The notes below the pieces were generated by a model. The model made no database searches, had not been told where the DNA came from, and saw only the letters and a list, made by a program, of their open reading frames with translations. A stretch of DNA of 64,000 nucleotides, taken from positions 1 to 64,000 of the forward strand of contig CAAGLK010000134.1 of assembly GCA_900770765.1 (NCBI GenBank), in the 5' to 3' direction. A program made the translations under genes and the position numbers. The stretch comes from Helicobacteraceae bacterium. Its GTDB lineage: Bacteria; Campylobacterota; Campylobacteria; Campylobacterales; Helicobacteraceae. Positions within the stretch are counted from its first letter, which is position 1. The number at the start of each line of letters is the position of its first letter. Shown here piece by piece: positions 16,044-26,063 of this stretch.

Positions 16044-17606
16044 TTATTTAAATGTTGATTTTATCCTTTTTGCCTCAAACCACAGCCACGCATATCCGCC
16101 TTTACACCAATTCCTATCCGCTTCCATACAAGCCTCACCTAATTTATAGGTTAAGCAATTTTTCTCTTTTAATGCCGCTTCATAATCCCTATAAGCACTT
16201 AGTGGCGGTCGCCTTAAGAGTGGATTCCTAGATTCTGCCATTGCCCTTTTTTGCGATTCCACTTTATGCTGTGATTTGATATAGCTTAGCACAAAAGGCA
16301 TTTTGAAGTAGCCAAATTTCTCTTTTGATAGCACTATCATCGCCGCTCCAAGTTTATAAGCTAAGTGATTCCTAACACGCTTTAACGCGGAATCCGCATC
16401 ACTTAAATCTATCGTAATTTTAGGCTCAAAGTCGCTTAGTTTCAGCCCTAGCTGCTTCTCTTTTGCCTTAATCTCTAGCTTTTTTAGCGAGTTATCAAGC
16501 CGCAAGGATTCCAGCTTTAAATCATCTCCACTTTTCTTAAAATTATTAAATTGCGATTCCACATTTTTAAGCCTAGTTAGCTCTGCACTTATACTAGTTA
16601 GCTTGATTTGGTCAGCAATAGCGTTTTTAAGCTTACTATTTCTACTAACCCCCCACGCAGTATTTGGTCGCCTATAAGCCTCTTTTAAATCTTGCTCTAC
16701 AATGTGAAACAAAAACTCGCTAAATTTCTTATACCATCTTGATACATCAAAATTGCCAATAAACACAGGCTCACTAAGCATTTGCAAATAAGCATCTCTA
16801 TCGTTATCTATGCGTTTTATTTCTTGTATCACTTCATCCCAAGATTCGTAATTGTGGGCGTTTATAAAAGCCTTTGGATTTATTTTATATTCCAAAAGCT
16901 TCTCATTTATTTGTGGAATCGTATTGTCAATTTCACCGAATTTACCACTTTTTAACCCTAAATGACTTCTAATGCTAGTATCACCCCAATAAATTGGAAT
17001 ACACCCAGCAGCAAACGCTTGTGGTAACTTCTCGGTAAAATACCCAGGATAACTTGCATTTTCAAAGCAAATATTAAATTTATACTGCCGCAAAAGCGAA
17101 ATTTTATCCTCAAAATTACCACCTATTGGACCACCAACATTATTTTTATGCCTTCCTAAACTATCCACCTTTTTATAATCATTACACACTTTATCTAAAA
17201 ACATATCGCGCGTAGAATACTTACTATTTGCACTCACCACAAAAGAGCAAAATTTAGTGCGATTTTCTAAATCCCAATTTTCTTCTAAATGCTTAGTTAA
17301 AAGCCGCTTATCGCACACATGGCTTTTTCTCGCCATATATCTATCACCATATTCCATATAGCCAAAGCCAATGGCATAATCAGTGATATTCCAATCAATA
17401 TCTAAGGCTTCTCCTGTGTAATAAATCCGCACACAATCATATTTTAAATGCTCATAACCAAAAGGACCATAAATTAAATAATCTGGCTTGTCGCTATAAA
17501 TTACCTTATATTTTTGCTTTAATGCGCAAACTACTATATTGCCATGAAAGTTTTCTTCGGTATCTTTAACCCACCAATCAACAACTCTTGCTTTTATTTC
17601 TTTCAT
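16044..17606 (-). CDS. GT10 alpha-1,3-fucosyltransferase with shared C-terminal domain
   Basis: A 520-residue enzyme expected to transfer fucose from GDP-fucose to surface glycans (Lewis-type in Helicobacter). The GT10 core motif FNICFENASYPGYFTEKL lies at about residues 178-195, followed by PQAFAAGCIPIYWG. Residues about 340-400 are charged and helical, probably coiled coil. The final 110 residues (YKLGAAM ... LTYKLGEA) match the end of the discoidin glycosyltransferase at 5409-6812, although the catalytic domains are unrelated. The classic H. pylori heptad repeats are absent. A stop codon directly precedes the ATG. A (TC)14 tract lies 65 bases upstream. Confidence 0.88.
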   Translation of the reverse strand: MKEIKARVVDWWVKDTEENFHGNIVVCALKQKYKVIYSDKPDYLIYGPFGYEHLKYDCVRIYYTGEALDIDWNITDYAIGFGYMEYGDRYMARKSHVCDKRLLTKHLEENWDLENRTKFCSFVVSANSKYSTRDMFLDKVCNDYKKVDSLGRHKNNVGGPIGGNFEDKISLLRQYKFNICFENASYPGYFTEKLPQAFAAGCIPIYWGDTSIRSHLGLKSGKFGEIDNTIPQINEKLLEYKINPKAFINAHNYESWDEVIQEIKRIDNDRDAYLQMLSEPVFIGNFDVSRWYKKFSEFLFHIVEQDLKEAYRRPNTAWGVSRNSKLKNAIADQIKLTSISAELTRLKNVESQFNNFKKSGDDLKLESLRLDNSLKKLEIKAKEKQLGLKLSDFEPKITIDLSDADSALKRVRNHLAYKLGAAMIVLSKEKFGYFKMPFVLSYIKSQHKVESQKRAMAESRNPLLRRPPLSAYRDYEAALKEKNCLTYKLGEACMEADRNWCKGGYAWLWFEAKRIKSTFK

Positions 17607-17665
17607 TTACTACAGCCTTGTAGCAAACTTAAAGCGATAATGCGTTTTTGCAAAAAATTTTGTCT

Positions 17666-17702
<37 letters not shown>

Positions 17703-17813
17703 TCCAAAATAAGAAAGATTATTATTTAACTTCATTTAAATCCTTTGATTTGAAAATAAAAATGCAGATTCTAGCTAAATTATTATAAAAGCTAAATAAT
17801 TAGAATCTTAAAT

Positions 17814-17853
17814 TTGCGATTCCGCATTGTCCATCGTTAGTGTGGAATCGCAA
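17814..17853. repeat. Inverted repeat of the TTGCGATTCC motif
   Basis: TTGCGATTCCGCA at 17814-17826 and TGTGGAATCGCAA at 17841-17853 are inverted copies with one mismatch, separated by 14 bases, inside the gap between the fucosyltransferase and hydC. It can form a strong hairpin, but no T-run follows. Confidence 0.65.
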
Positions 17854-17865
17854 TTGTTTTTTGTC

Positions 17866-17997
17866 GTCATTGCGAGAGTTTTTGTAAGAAAACTCGTGGC
17901 AATCTAAGTTTATAGCTTATCAAAGCATAGATTTGTAAGTGCGAATGAGTTGCTAACTCAACGCCACTATTCAGTCTTTACAAAGTCTCGCAATGAC
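17866..17997. repeat. Dispersed palindromic repeat, type B, copy 3
   Basis: GTCATTGCGAG at the left end and CTCGCAATGAC at the right end are exact inverted copies. The interior has TCGTGGCAATCTAAG near the left. It is 132 bases long, the longest of the three copies, and encodes nothing recognisable. Confidence 0.75.
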
Positions 17998-18074
17998 AGA
18001 GTGGAATCGCAATGAGTGGAATCCGCTTCACAAGAACACAAAGCAAACAATACATATTTACGATTCCACATTTT

Positions 18075-18144
18075 GTCATATTGAGCTGAAGGCGAAATAT
18101 CTATTCATAAGATTTTACAGATACTTCGCTTTTCCCAGTATGAT
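18075..18144. repeat. Dispersed palindromic repeat, type A, copy 2
   Basis: GTCATATTGAGC at the left end and CCAGTATGAT at the right, with inner AGATACTTCGCTTT pairing with GGCGAAATATCT. It has the same size and design as the copy at 4279-4349. It lies just downstream of hydC. Confidence 0.72.
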
Positions 18145-18179
18145 AAATAGCATTTACGATTCCACTTTAATAAGGAATC

Positions 18180-18863
18180 CTAAACTTCTTTTTCAAATTT
18201 CACGCCGCTTAGAATCGTATCAACGCCGCTTCCAGGGTATCTTGTGGCATTCCACACAGCCATATAAATATGCACAGGAATAAAAATCACAAAAGCCCAA
18301 GTCAAAATATGGTGAATCATCCTAACATTTGCAAGCCCACCACAAAGCACCTCTAAAGGCTTCATTAAAGGCATAAGCACCCCACCTAGCCCTTCGTGAT
18401 AAACATGAGCATATAAAATTAACCCTGTTAAAGAAATCCCAATAATAAGCAATAAAAGCCCAATATAAGTAACAAACTGCATAGGATTATAAGCGCCCCT
18501 TAAGCGTGGATGACCGCCAAATAGCAAATATGCCTTAATGATACCAAACCACACAAGCGGATTAATAAAATCTAAAAACGACCTCCGCTCCATAACGCAA
18601 TCTTTTGTAAAAAGCAAATAAACCCTAAAAATAGTTACAGCAATCAAAGCAAAGCCAAAAATAACATGCCAACTTCGCATAAGCGCATTTAAAAAGCCTA
18701 TCGGCTCACCGCTAAAGTTATTAGGAGCTAAAAACGGATAGCCGATATAAAATCCTGTAGCAATAAGTGCGAAAATCGCAATAGCCCGAATCCAATGAAA
18801 AATACGCGTAAGTTTAGAAAACTCCATTATAGGAGTGTAACTTTCCTTTTGTAGCGTCTGCAT
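18180..18863 (-). CDS. hydC: NiFe hydrogenase cytochrome b subunit
   Basis: A 227-residue membrane subunit that anchors the uptake hydrogenase and passes electrons from H2 through b hemes to menaquinone. Four main hydrophobic helices are visible, with histidines suited to heme binding in [20 protein letters not shown], and [21 protein letters not shown]. It follows hydB by 10 bases in the order hydA-hydB-hydC. The genes usually found next in H. pylori (hydD, hydE) are not here; palindromic repeats follow instead. Confidence 0.93.
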   Translation of the reverse strand: MQTLQKESYTPIMEFSKLTRIFHWIRAIAIFALIATGFYIGYPFLAPNNFSGEPIGFLNALMRSWHVIFGFALIAVTIFRVYLLFTKDCVMERRSFLDFINPLVWFGIIKAYLLFGGHPRLRGAYNPMQFVTYIGLLLLIIGISLTGLILYAHVYHEGLGGVLMPLMKPLEVLCGGLANVRMIHHILTWAFVIFIPVHIYMAVWNATRYPGSGVDTILSGVKFEKEV

Positions 18864-18873
18864 CTGCCCCTCC

Positions 18874-20604
18874 TTACACCCTACAAGCGATAGGATCTAC
18901 TTTATACTGCCCTAGCTCATTACCTTTTAAATCCATTACATGCACAGCACACGCAATGCAAGGGTCAAATGAATGAATCGTGCGGATAATCTCTAGCGGC
19001 TGTGTTAAATTCTCTACCTTTAGCCCTACTAGTGCTGCTTCATAAGGTCCCATTACGCCTTTAGAATCTTTAGGTCCAGCATTCCAAGTGCTAGGAACTA
19101 CAGCTTGATAATTTTCCACAACGCCATTTTTGATTCTAACCCAATGGCTTAGCATCCCTCGTGGCACACTGCCGATATAGCGTCCTTTATACTCCTTTTT
19201 ATTATCAATTTTATAAGGCGCACAAGTCTCAGTATCGCCGCTTTTTAGATTCTCAACCAATGAATTAAACGCTTCAATTCCATAATCAGCAGATAATTTG
19301 CACTCTAATAGCCTTGCCGCAGTCCGCCCAAGTGTGCTAAATAATGCCTCTAATGGGAGCCCTGTGTCTTCTAAAAACTGCGTAGCGATTTTTGTAACTC
19401 TAGGATTCTTAGCCGCTAATCCCACTACAATCGTGGCTAGTGGTCCCACTTCCATAGGCTCACCATCATAGCGAGGTGATTTTATCCAGCTGTATTTACC
19501 AGCGGTATTTAGGGCTTGTGTTTTGGTAAGATTACCATCTGGTCCTATTGTTTGTGTTTCTACAAAGCCTGTGTAATTTGGCTCTGTTTGTCCATCGTAA
19601 GGATGCAGAGCTTTATCGTTTTGATACCACGAGTGAGTTGCTTCTTCTGTGATTAAATCCTCATTTAACTCTAAAAGTTTAGAAATATCACCACCCCTAA
19701 CGATTCCTGTGCTATATAAATACTCACTTTTATTAACCGGAATCTCAGCATGGCATAGGAAGTTTTTAACCCCACAGCCTACAAGCACACTCTGCTCTTT
19801 TTTATACACTTCAGCCGCCATTACGACATCTGCATAATAAGCACGATTTATAAAATCACTTACATATTTATATTTTGTTAGCCAATCACCTAAGCGAGAT
19901 GGGTCTAGTATATCAGCTACACAAGTTACACCGCCCACGGTTAAACTCTGTGGGTGAGGCTGCTTAGCACCAAAAATAGCCATCATTTTCGCTGCTTCTC
20001 TTTGCACTTCAAGCGCTTTTAGATAATGTGAAAGCACGATGAGATTTTGCTCTGGGCTAAATCTATAAGTCTTATGCCCCCAATACGCATTTGCAAATGG
20101 CCCTAAACCTTGCGGATTTTGTGCGAATTTTTTAACCTTTTCTTGCACGCTTCTTAGCTCATCCTCGCCTGTTGCGATAGGATTCTTAGAGTATTTAAAT
20201 GCTAGCTCACTTGCTTTTTTAGGGTCAGCTTTTAATGCTTCTGTAATATCGCACCAATCTAGCCCGTGCAAATGATAAAAATGCACTAAATGGTCGTGTA
20301 AAACAAGTGAAATATTCATAAGGCTTCTAACCATTTCCGCATTAAATGGAATCTTAATCCCTAAGGCGTTTTCTACCGCTGTGATTCCAGCCTTATAGTG
20401 TGAATAAGTGCAAACACCGCAGATTCTCTGCACCATAAAGCCCACATCTCTAGGGTCGCGGTTTTTGACAATCACCTCTAAACCTCGCCATAAAGTAGAG
20501 CTAGAATAAGCCTCTTTTATCACATTATTTTCATCTACAATAACTTCAATTCTTAAATGCCCCTCAATCCTAGTAATAGGGTCTATTATGATTCTTTTTG
20601 ACAT
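18874..20604 (-). CDS. hydB: NiFe hydrogenase large subunit
   Basis: A 576-residue catalytic subunit carrying the Ni-Fe site. Nickel ligands are seen in both motifs: [10 protein letters not shown] (C62, C65) and DPCIACAVH (C549, C552). A C-terminal extension of 21 residues follows H555 and should be cut off by a maturation protease. It acts in the periplasm, carried through the Tat system together with HydA. It follows hydA by 3 bases. Confidence 0.96.
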   Translation of the reverse strand: MSKRIIIDPITRIEGHLRIEVIVDENNVIKEAYSSSTLWRGLEVIVKNRDPRDVGFMVQRICGVCTYSHYKAGITAVENALGIKIPFNAEMVRSLMNISLVLHDHLVHFYHLHGLDWCDITEALKADPKKASELAFKYSKNPIATGEDELRSVQEKVKKFAQNPQGLGPFANAYWGHKTYRFSPEQNLIVLSHYLKALEVQREAAKMMAIFGAKQPHPQSLTVGGVTCVADILDPSRLGDWLTKYKYVSDFINRAYYADVVMAAEVYKKEQSVLVGCGVKNFLCHAEIPVNKSEYLYSTGIVRGGDISKLLELNEDLITEEATHSWYQNDKALHPYDGQTEPNYTGFVETQTIGPDGNLTKTQALNTAGKYSWIKSPRYDGEPMEVGPLATIVVGLAAKNPRVTKIATQFLEDTGLPLEALFSTLGRTAARLLECKLSADYGIEAFNSLVENLKSGDTETCAPYKIDNKKEYKGRYIGSVPRGMLSHWVRIKNGVVENYQAVVPSTWNAGPKDSKGVMGPYEAALVGLKVENLTQPLEIIRTIHSFDPCIACAVHVMDLKGNELGQYKVDPIACRV

Positions 20605-20607
20605 AGC

Positions 20608-21762
20608 TTATCCTTCGTGTTTTTCTTTTTTAATATTGCTTAGCACTGCGTGTGCTGCCATACCAATAGCCGCCGCACCCAAAAGCGTAATGCCAATCGT
20701 ATCTGCTGTGCGGTCTGCTCCGCTAAAGAGTGGTGCATCATATAGCTTACTAGCTAGTGGCTCTTCAAATGGTCCCATCGTATCCCAGAATTTCGGCTCA
20801 CTACAGCCAATGCAGCCATGCCCAGCTTGAATAGGCCAAGAAGTGTGAGAATTAAAGCGAAGTTTAGAGCAGTTATTAAATGTATAAGGTCCTTTGCAGC
20901 CTACTTTATATAGACAATAGCCGTTTTTCGCACCCTCATCGCCAAATGTTTGCACGAATTCCCCAGCGTCAAAATGCCCACGCCTTTCACATAAATCGTG
21001 GATTCTTAGCCCATAAGCCCATTTTGGTCTATTAAAGGCATCCACAGCTGGAAGTGTGCCAAAGAGAATAAAGTGAAGCACATTTCCTACGATATTTTTC
21101 TCACTTGGCGGACAGCCAGGGACATTAATCACGGGTTTATTTGTAACTTCACTAAGTGGTTTTGCCGCAGTAGGATTAGGATTAGCCGCTTGGATTCCGC
21201 CAAAGCTAGAACATGTGCCAATAGCAAATATCGCCGCAGCCGCATCTGCTGCTTCTTTTGCACTTTGTAAGCCTGTCTTGCCGTGAGCGCCTATTGTTAA
21301 GTATTGCCCATCTAGTGCGGTTGGGATTCCACCTTCTACCATTAGCACGAATCGCCCTTTATATTTTTGTATAGCAGATTCTAAGTTTTCTTCAGCTTGG
21401 AATCCTGAAGCTGCCATAATAGTCTCGTGGTATTCTAAAGAGATATAATCAAAAATAAGAGAATCAATGCCAGGCCCATCGCTTCTTAGCAAACTCTCGC
21501 TACAGCCGGTGCACTCTGCCATATGTAGCCAAATCACAGGTAATCTATCCGCTACCTCAGCTGCCCTTGCCGTAAGTGGTGCAAAACTTGCTGGAAGCCC
21601 AAGTGCTGCAGTCATAACCCCAGCCCATTTCATAAAATCCCGCCTTGAGATTCCATTATCCTTTAATAGCTTTTTGATTCCACCTTTTTTAAGCGTGGGG
21701 AATTTTGAAAGATTTTTTAATCTCTCTTGTGCAGTTTTTAGCATTGTTTGCTCTCTATCCAT
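20608..21762 (-). CDS. hydA: NiFe hydrogenase small subunit
   Basis: A 384-residue iron-sulfur subunit. It has a long Tat signal with the twin arginines R40-R41 in SRRDFMKWAG, exporting the folded HydAB dimer. Cysteines for the three clusters appear in ECTGCSES, GTCSSFGG, PGCPPSE, and the GHGCIGCSEP region. A C-terminal hydrophobic helix (about 355-375) anchors it to the membrane next to HydC. Strong AAGGAG before the ATG. First gene of hydABC, which lets the cell respire molecular hydrogen. Confidence 0.96.
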   Translation of the reverse strand: MDREQTMLKTAQERLKNLSKFPTLKKGGIKKLLKDNGISRRDFMKWAGVMTAALGLPASFAPLTARAAEVADRLPVIWLHMAECTGCSESLLRSDGPGIDSLIFDYISLEYHETIMAASGFQAEENLESAIQKYKGRFVLMVEGGIPTALDGQYLTIGAHGKTGLQSAKEAADAAAAIFAIGTCSSFGGIQAANPNPTAAKPLSEVTNKPVINVPGCPPSEKNIVGNVLHFILFGTLPAVDAFNRPKWAYGLRIHDLCERRGHFDAGEFVQTFGDEGAKNGYCLYKVGCKGPYTFNNCSKLRFNSHTSWPIQAGHGCIGCSEPKFWDTMGPFEEPLASKLYDAPLFSGADRTADTIGITLLGAAAIGMAAHAVLSNIKKEKHEG

Positions 21763-21864
21763 TGCAACTCCTTAAAAAAATAGTGTGTTAATCTACCTTT
21801 AATTTGCTTAAAATAATGATAAAAGTGTAAAAATTATTAACCTTTTTTAAAAATGCGTAACAAA

Positions 21865-24516
21865 TTAGCCTGTATTTCTAACCCCTTGTGCGATTCCTAC
21901 AATTGTCGTAATAATTTGCTTTGTGATTCTGCTTTTTTGCTCTTCATATTTTGCGTCTTTATAGGCTTTTATTAAAGATAATTGCAAAAGATTAAGGCTT
22001 GTTAAAAAGGGCTTTCTTAATAAAATGGATTCTTGTATTAATTTTTCACTTGCTAAAAGCTGCTTCTCATCTCTAATAAATAAAAGCCATTGTTGTGTCA
22101 AGCTATATTCACTCTCTATTTTTTGCCAGATTTGGCTTGCTATTTCTTTATTATCTACAAATTCATTATATCGTTGTGCTATTTCTAAATCTACTTTTAA
22201 AAATGCTTGCGAAATGTTGTCAATTGTAGTTTTAAAAAATAAATCTTCTTTATAGCATTGTCTAAATAACTCTTTATTTCCGCATTTTAAAAACGCATTT
22301 TCCAAACCACTGCCAAGCCCATACCACGCTGGGATTATCGCCCTATTTTGCGTCCAGGCGAATACCCAAGGAATAGCGCGTAAATCCTCCACTCTTTGCG
22401 TATCTTTCCGCTTAGATGGTCTTGAGCCGATATTTAACTGCTGGATAAAATGAATCGGCGTAGCTTCTTTAAAATATTCTATAAATCCTTTTGTTTCATA
22501 TACTAAATTACGATACGCCTTAAAAGATTCCGCACTTATATCTTGCAAAATAGCTTCAAACTCTCTATTACACACCTTATATTCTAAACCGAATTTATCA
22601 TACACCGACTTTTTAAGTAGCGTAGCTAAGGCACTTTGAAAGCTAGATTCCGCCTTTTTAGGATTTAGATATTTCTCACTTATTACCTCTCCTTGCTCTG
22701 TTGTCTTTAAAAATCCTGCAACACTATTTTCTGGCGAAGATAATAAAGCATCCTCTAGCGCTCCGCCACCGCGACTTACGCTTCCGCCTCTTCCGTGGAA
22801 TAATCTAAATTTAATTTTAAGCTCATTTTCTAAAACCATTAAATTAGAAATAGCCTTTCTTAGCGAATAATTACTCGTAAAGATTCCACCATCTTTGCTA
22901 GAATCCGAATAACCTATCATTATTTCTTGATAATTTTTGCGAGATTGTAAATATTCTAAATAATGCGGATTCTTACATAATTCTTTTAAAATTTGCGGTG
23001 CGGATTCCAAGTCGCCTATTGTTTCAAAAAGCGGTGAAATTGAAATGCGTGTTTTTTTGCCACGCTTCCATAAACCACTTTGCTTTGCAAACCATAGCAC
23101 ACATAGCAAGTCATTAGCACTTTGACACATAGAAACAATGCAAGAATCTATAATATTATCACTTATCCTATCTCTAGCCCATTTGAAATTAACAAAGGCT
23201 AAAAGCGTCTCTTTTGTCTGCTTACTTAGCTTTTCATAAAATATGCTTAAGTCAATTAAAGGCTCATTTAATGCTTTATTTAAAATCTCTGTTTTTTCAG
23301 CTTCTGGTAAAAGTAGTAAATCGCCTTGAATAAACCCTAAATGCGAAAAAATCTCCGCCAATGCACTCCAAAACACATCTCTATGCTGTCTAAAGTCAAG
23401 CTGCATAAGGTGGAATCCTGCAAGTAAAGCTAAATTTTTAAGTTCTTTTAAATAAATGCTACTTTGAGAATCTAGCGAATTTATCATTAAATCAATATCT
23501 TTAATAAATTCTTTAGAGTTTTCATACATATAAGGCTTATTTTCACTAATTGCACTTTGTGGTAAGTTTAGACTTAGAATCCTATTTTGCAATTTTTGTC
23601 GCATACAAGTTAGCTTTGCACGAAATGGCTCTTGTAAAAATAGCTTTTTTGCCGTTGTGTCTAAATATTGCTTTTCTTGCTCTAAATTATCTATAAATTC
23701 TTGCGTTAGCTCTGTATGCTCTTGCGCTATTGATAGCTCTCGGCTTAGCTTTTCTATTATCTTTAAATAATGATTAATGATTGTTTCATGCTGTTTTTTC
23801 ATAACACTTAGCATTACTTCATTTGTTACATAAGGATTCCCATCTCTATCGCCGCCTATCCAGCTTCCAAGTCTAATGGGGGATTTTTTTAAAGGCTTTT
23901 CACCTAAAAATTCAAGGCACTCTTGCACTTCTGCTAAAACGCTAGCGCCACTTTGCAAAATTGAACTCTCCATAAAATATAGCAAATTATCAAGCTCAAA
24001 AAGCACTTCAATTTTTTCCTCTCTTACAATATGACTTTGCCACAATAAATGTAAGCGATATTTTAAATGCTCCTTTGCTTCTTCATCGCTAAACTTAAAC
24101 CATAAATGTAAATCATCATACATCTCATGATAGCTTTCTAAAAATGTTCGCCGCAAGGATTCCGTAGGATGCGCGGTAAAAACAGGATAAAAGCGGATTT
24201 TTTTAAGCACTTCGCAAATATCTATTGAATCAAATTTATTTTCTTTAAGTTCTTTTATGGAATCCATAATTTTATGTGGTGTATTTTTGCTTAATCTATA
24301 TCTCTCATCAATAATATTTAAAAGCAAGTGATAAAGCGTAAAAGCCTTTATTAAATCTGCTATTTCTTGTCCATTTAATTTAGTAAATTTATCTGCATTT
24401 TCGCTAATATTTGCAGTCCTAAGGGATATAAAAATTGACGCAATTTGTGGCGCAACACTCTCCAACTCCTCACACATAATGTTAAAAATAAAATCTATTT
24501 CTTTAGTTTTATCCAT
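21865..24516 (-). CDS. ppc: Phosphoenolpyruvate carboxylase
   Basis: An 883-residue enzyme making oxaloacetate from PEP and bicarbonate. The catalytic motif FTAHPTES (H116) is present, as are GWIGGDRDGNP-like GSWIGGDRDGNPYV, the glycine loop FHGRGGSVSRGGG, and GSRPSKRK. The C-terminus QGVRNTG is the canonical PEPC end (QGIAAGMQNTG in most). Full length. As I recall, H. pylori lacks this enzyme, so it is a useful genus-level marker for anaplerotic capacity. It is divergent from argD. Confidence 0.95.
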   Translation of the reverse strand: MDKTKEIDFIFNIMCEELESVAPQIASIFISLRTANISENADKFTKLNGQEIADLIKAFTLYHLLLNIIDERYRLSKNTPHKIMDSIKELKENKFDSIDICEVLKKIRFYPVFTAHPTESLRRTFLESYHEMYDDLHLWFKFSDEEAKEHLKYRLHLLWQSHIVREEKIEVLFELDNLLYFMESSILQSGASVLAEVQECLEFLGEKPLKKSPIRLGSWIGGDRDGNPYVTNEVMLSVMKKQHETIINHYLKIIEKLSRELSIAQEHTELTQEFIDNLEQEKQYLDTTAKKLFLQEPFRAKLTCMRQKLQNRILSLNLPQSAISENKPYMYENSKEFIKDIDLMINSLDSQSSIYLKELKNLALLAGFHLMQLDFRQHRDVFWSALAEIFSHLGFIQGDLLLLPEAEKTEILNKALNEPLIDLSIFYEKLSKQTKETLLAFVNFKWARDRISDNIIDSCIVSMCQSANDLLCVLWFAKQSGLWKRGKKTRISISPLFETIGDLESAPQILKELCKNPHYLEYLQSRKNYQEIMIGYSDSSKDGGIFTSNYSLRKAISNLMVLENELKIKFRLFHGRGGSVSRGGGALEDALLSSPENSVAGFLKTTEQGEVISEKYLNPKKAESSFQSALATLLKKSVYDKFGLEYKVCNREFEAILQDISAESFKAYRNLVYETKGFIEYFKEATPIHFIQQLNIGSRPSKRKDTQRVEDLRAIPWVFAWTQNRAIIPAWYGLGSGLENAFLKCGNKELFRQCYKEDLFFKTTIDNISQAFLKVDLEIAQRYNEFVDNKEIASQIWQKIESEYSLTQQWLLFIRDEKQLLASEKLIQESILLRKPFLTSLNLLQLSLIKAYKDAKYEEQKSRITKQIITTIVGIAQGVRNTG

Positions 24517-24569
24517 TTTCTAAATCCTTAAAATCGCATAATTTCTCGCAATTATAACTCTTTTTTTGC

Positions 24570-24575
24570 TAAAAT
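24570..24575 (+). promoter_or_regulatory. Possible -10 box of argD
   Basis: TAAAAT 27 bases before the argD ATG, in the short gap between ppc and argD. Its surroundings (GCTAAAATTCCGCC) resemble those of the ndk -10 box (TATAATTCCGCC). Confidence 0.4.
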
Positions 24576-24601
24576 TCCGCCATTTTATTTAAAGGCAAAA
24601 T

Positions 24602-25795
24602 ATGGAAAATTCACTAAAAGAAATGGATTTAAAATATGTCTTACACACTTATGCTAGAAATTATACGCATTTTGTAAAAGGCAGTGGCGCAAGGCTTTAT
24701 ACAAGCGACAATAAAGAATACATTGACTTTGGCTCTGGCATTGCAGTATGTAGCGTAGGACATGGAAACAATCGCTTAGCAGAAGCAATTTACAATCAAG
24801 CAAAAAATCTAATCCACACTTCAAATTTATATCTAATAGAACCACAAGCAAAATTAGCAAAAAAGCTAGTAGAATTAAGCGGCTATGATATGCGAGTGTT
24901 TTTTGCAAATTCTGGTGCAGAGGCAAATGAGGGGGCGTTAAAAATTGCTAGAAAATTTGGCGAAGTAAATGGTGAGCTTAAAAGATATCAAATAATTACG
25001 CTAGATTCCTCCTTTCATGGACGCACAATTAGCACACTAAAAGCGACAGGGCAGGATAAAATGCATGCTTATTTTGGACCTTTTCCAAATGGCTTTGTAT
25101 ATGCAAAAGATATAAAAGATATTAAAAATAAAATTACGGATTCCACTTGTGCAGTGCTTTTAGAGCTAGTGCAAGGCGAGGGCGGAATCACGCCTTTTAA
25201 TAAACAAGAAGTGCAAGAATTAGCAAAACTTTTAAAAGCAAAAAACATTTTATTAATGATAGATGAAGTGCAAACAGGAATCTATAGAAGCGGAGAGTTA
25301 TTTGCCTCTCAAGTTTATGGAATAAAGCCAGATGTAATAACAACGGCAAAGGGCTTAGCTGGTGGTGTGCCAATAGGAGCTGTAATGACTAGCTTAAAGG
25401 ATATTTTCTCACCAGGTGAGCATGGAAGCACATTTGGGGGGAATTTCTTAAGCACGAGTGCGGCATTAGAAGTTTTAAGCATTTTAGAAGAGATTAAAAA
25501 AAGCGGCGAGTTGGAATCCACAATTAATTACTTTACGCAAAAATTACAAAATTTACAAAAAAGCTATCCACAGCTATTTTTAGAAGAAGTAGGCTTAGGG
25601 CTTATGCGTGGGCTAAGAGTGGCTAGTGCTGAGCTTTTATCTAACTTTTTGGATTCTAGCTTTAAAAATGGCGTTTTAGTTTTAAAAAGCGGTAAAAACA
25701 CCGCGAGATTCCTCCCTAGCTTAAATATCACAAAAGAAGAAATAGATTCTGGCTTTACTCGCTTAGAATCCGCTATTAAAGAAATGGGATTCTAA
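24602..25795 (+). CDS. argD: Acetylornithine aminotransferase
   Basis: A 397-residue PLP enzyme of arginine (and possibly lysine) biosynthesis, converting N-acetylglutamate semialdehyde to N-acetylornithine. Visible are the PLP-phosphate motif NSGAEANEGALKIARK, the conserved DEVQTGIYRSGELFA with its PLP aspartate, and the Schiff-base lysine in TTAKGLAGGVPIGA (about K245). Length and order of motifs are typical. ArgD and the related ornithine or succinylornithine transaminases are hard to tell apart, but no catabolic neighbour argues for those. Confidence 0.92.
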   Translation: MENSLKEMDLKYVLHTYARNYTHFVKGSGARLYTSDNKEYIDFGSGIAVCSVGHGNNRLAEAIYNQAKNLIHTSNLYLIEPQAKLAKKLVELSGYDMRVFFANSGAEANEGALKIARKFGEVNGELKRYQIITLDSSFHGRTISTLKATGQDKMHAYFGPFPNGFVYAKDIKDIKNKITDSTCAVLLELVQGEGGITPFNKQEVQELAKLLKAKNILLMIDEVQTGIYRSGELFASQVYGIKPDVITTAKGLAGGVPIGAVMTSLKDIFSPGEHGSTFGGNFLSTSAALEVLSILEEIKKSGELESTINYFTQKLQNLQKSYPQLFLEEVGLGLMRGLRVASAELLSNFLDSSFKNGVLVLKSGKNTARFLPSLNITKEEIDSGFTRLESAIKEMGF

Positions 25796-25804
25796 GAAGC
25801 AGTT

Positions 25805-25820
25805 CAAGGCTTTTGCCTTG
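25805..25820 (+). terminator. Short hairpin after argD
   Basis: CAAGGC-TTTT-GCCTTG, a perfect 6-pair stem starting 10 bases after the argD stop. No clean T-run follows, so termination is plausible but not certain. The remaining gap to 26063 is AT-rich, with several GAATC/GATTC words and presumably the lctP promoter, but no gene. Confidence 0.5.
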
Positions 25821-26063
25821 TGGCACAAAACGCTCTTAATTTTGCTTAAATGTTACAATTCTAAACTCTAACTAAAATACATTTTAGATTCTTTAAAATC
25901 TTTTTAAAATCCCTTATTATAGGCACTCTAAAAGTAAGAATCCTAAAAGCAAGAATCTAAAAAAGTTAAAAATAAATATAATTTACTTTAAAAATACTTT
26001 ACTTAATTACGCTTTATTTATAAAATCTAAAACACAATTTTTACAAATCTTTAAGGAGTGCGT

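Noticed and set aside
25820..25833. A sigma-54 promoter suggested by TGGCAC after argD
   Set aside because: The TTGC element at the right spacing is missing.
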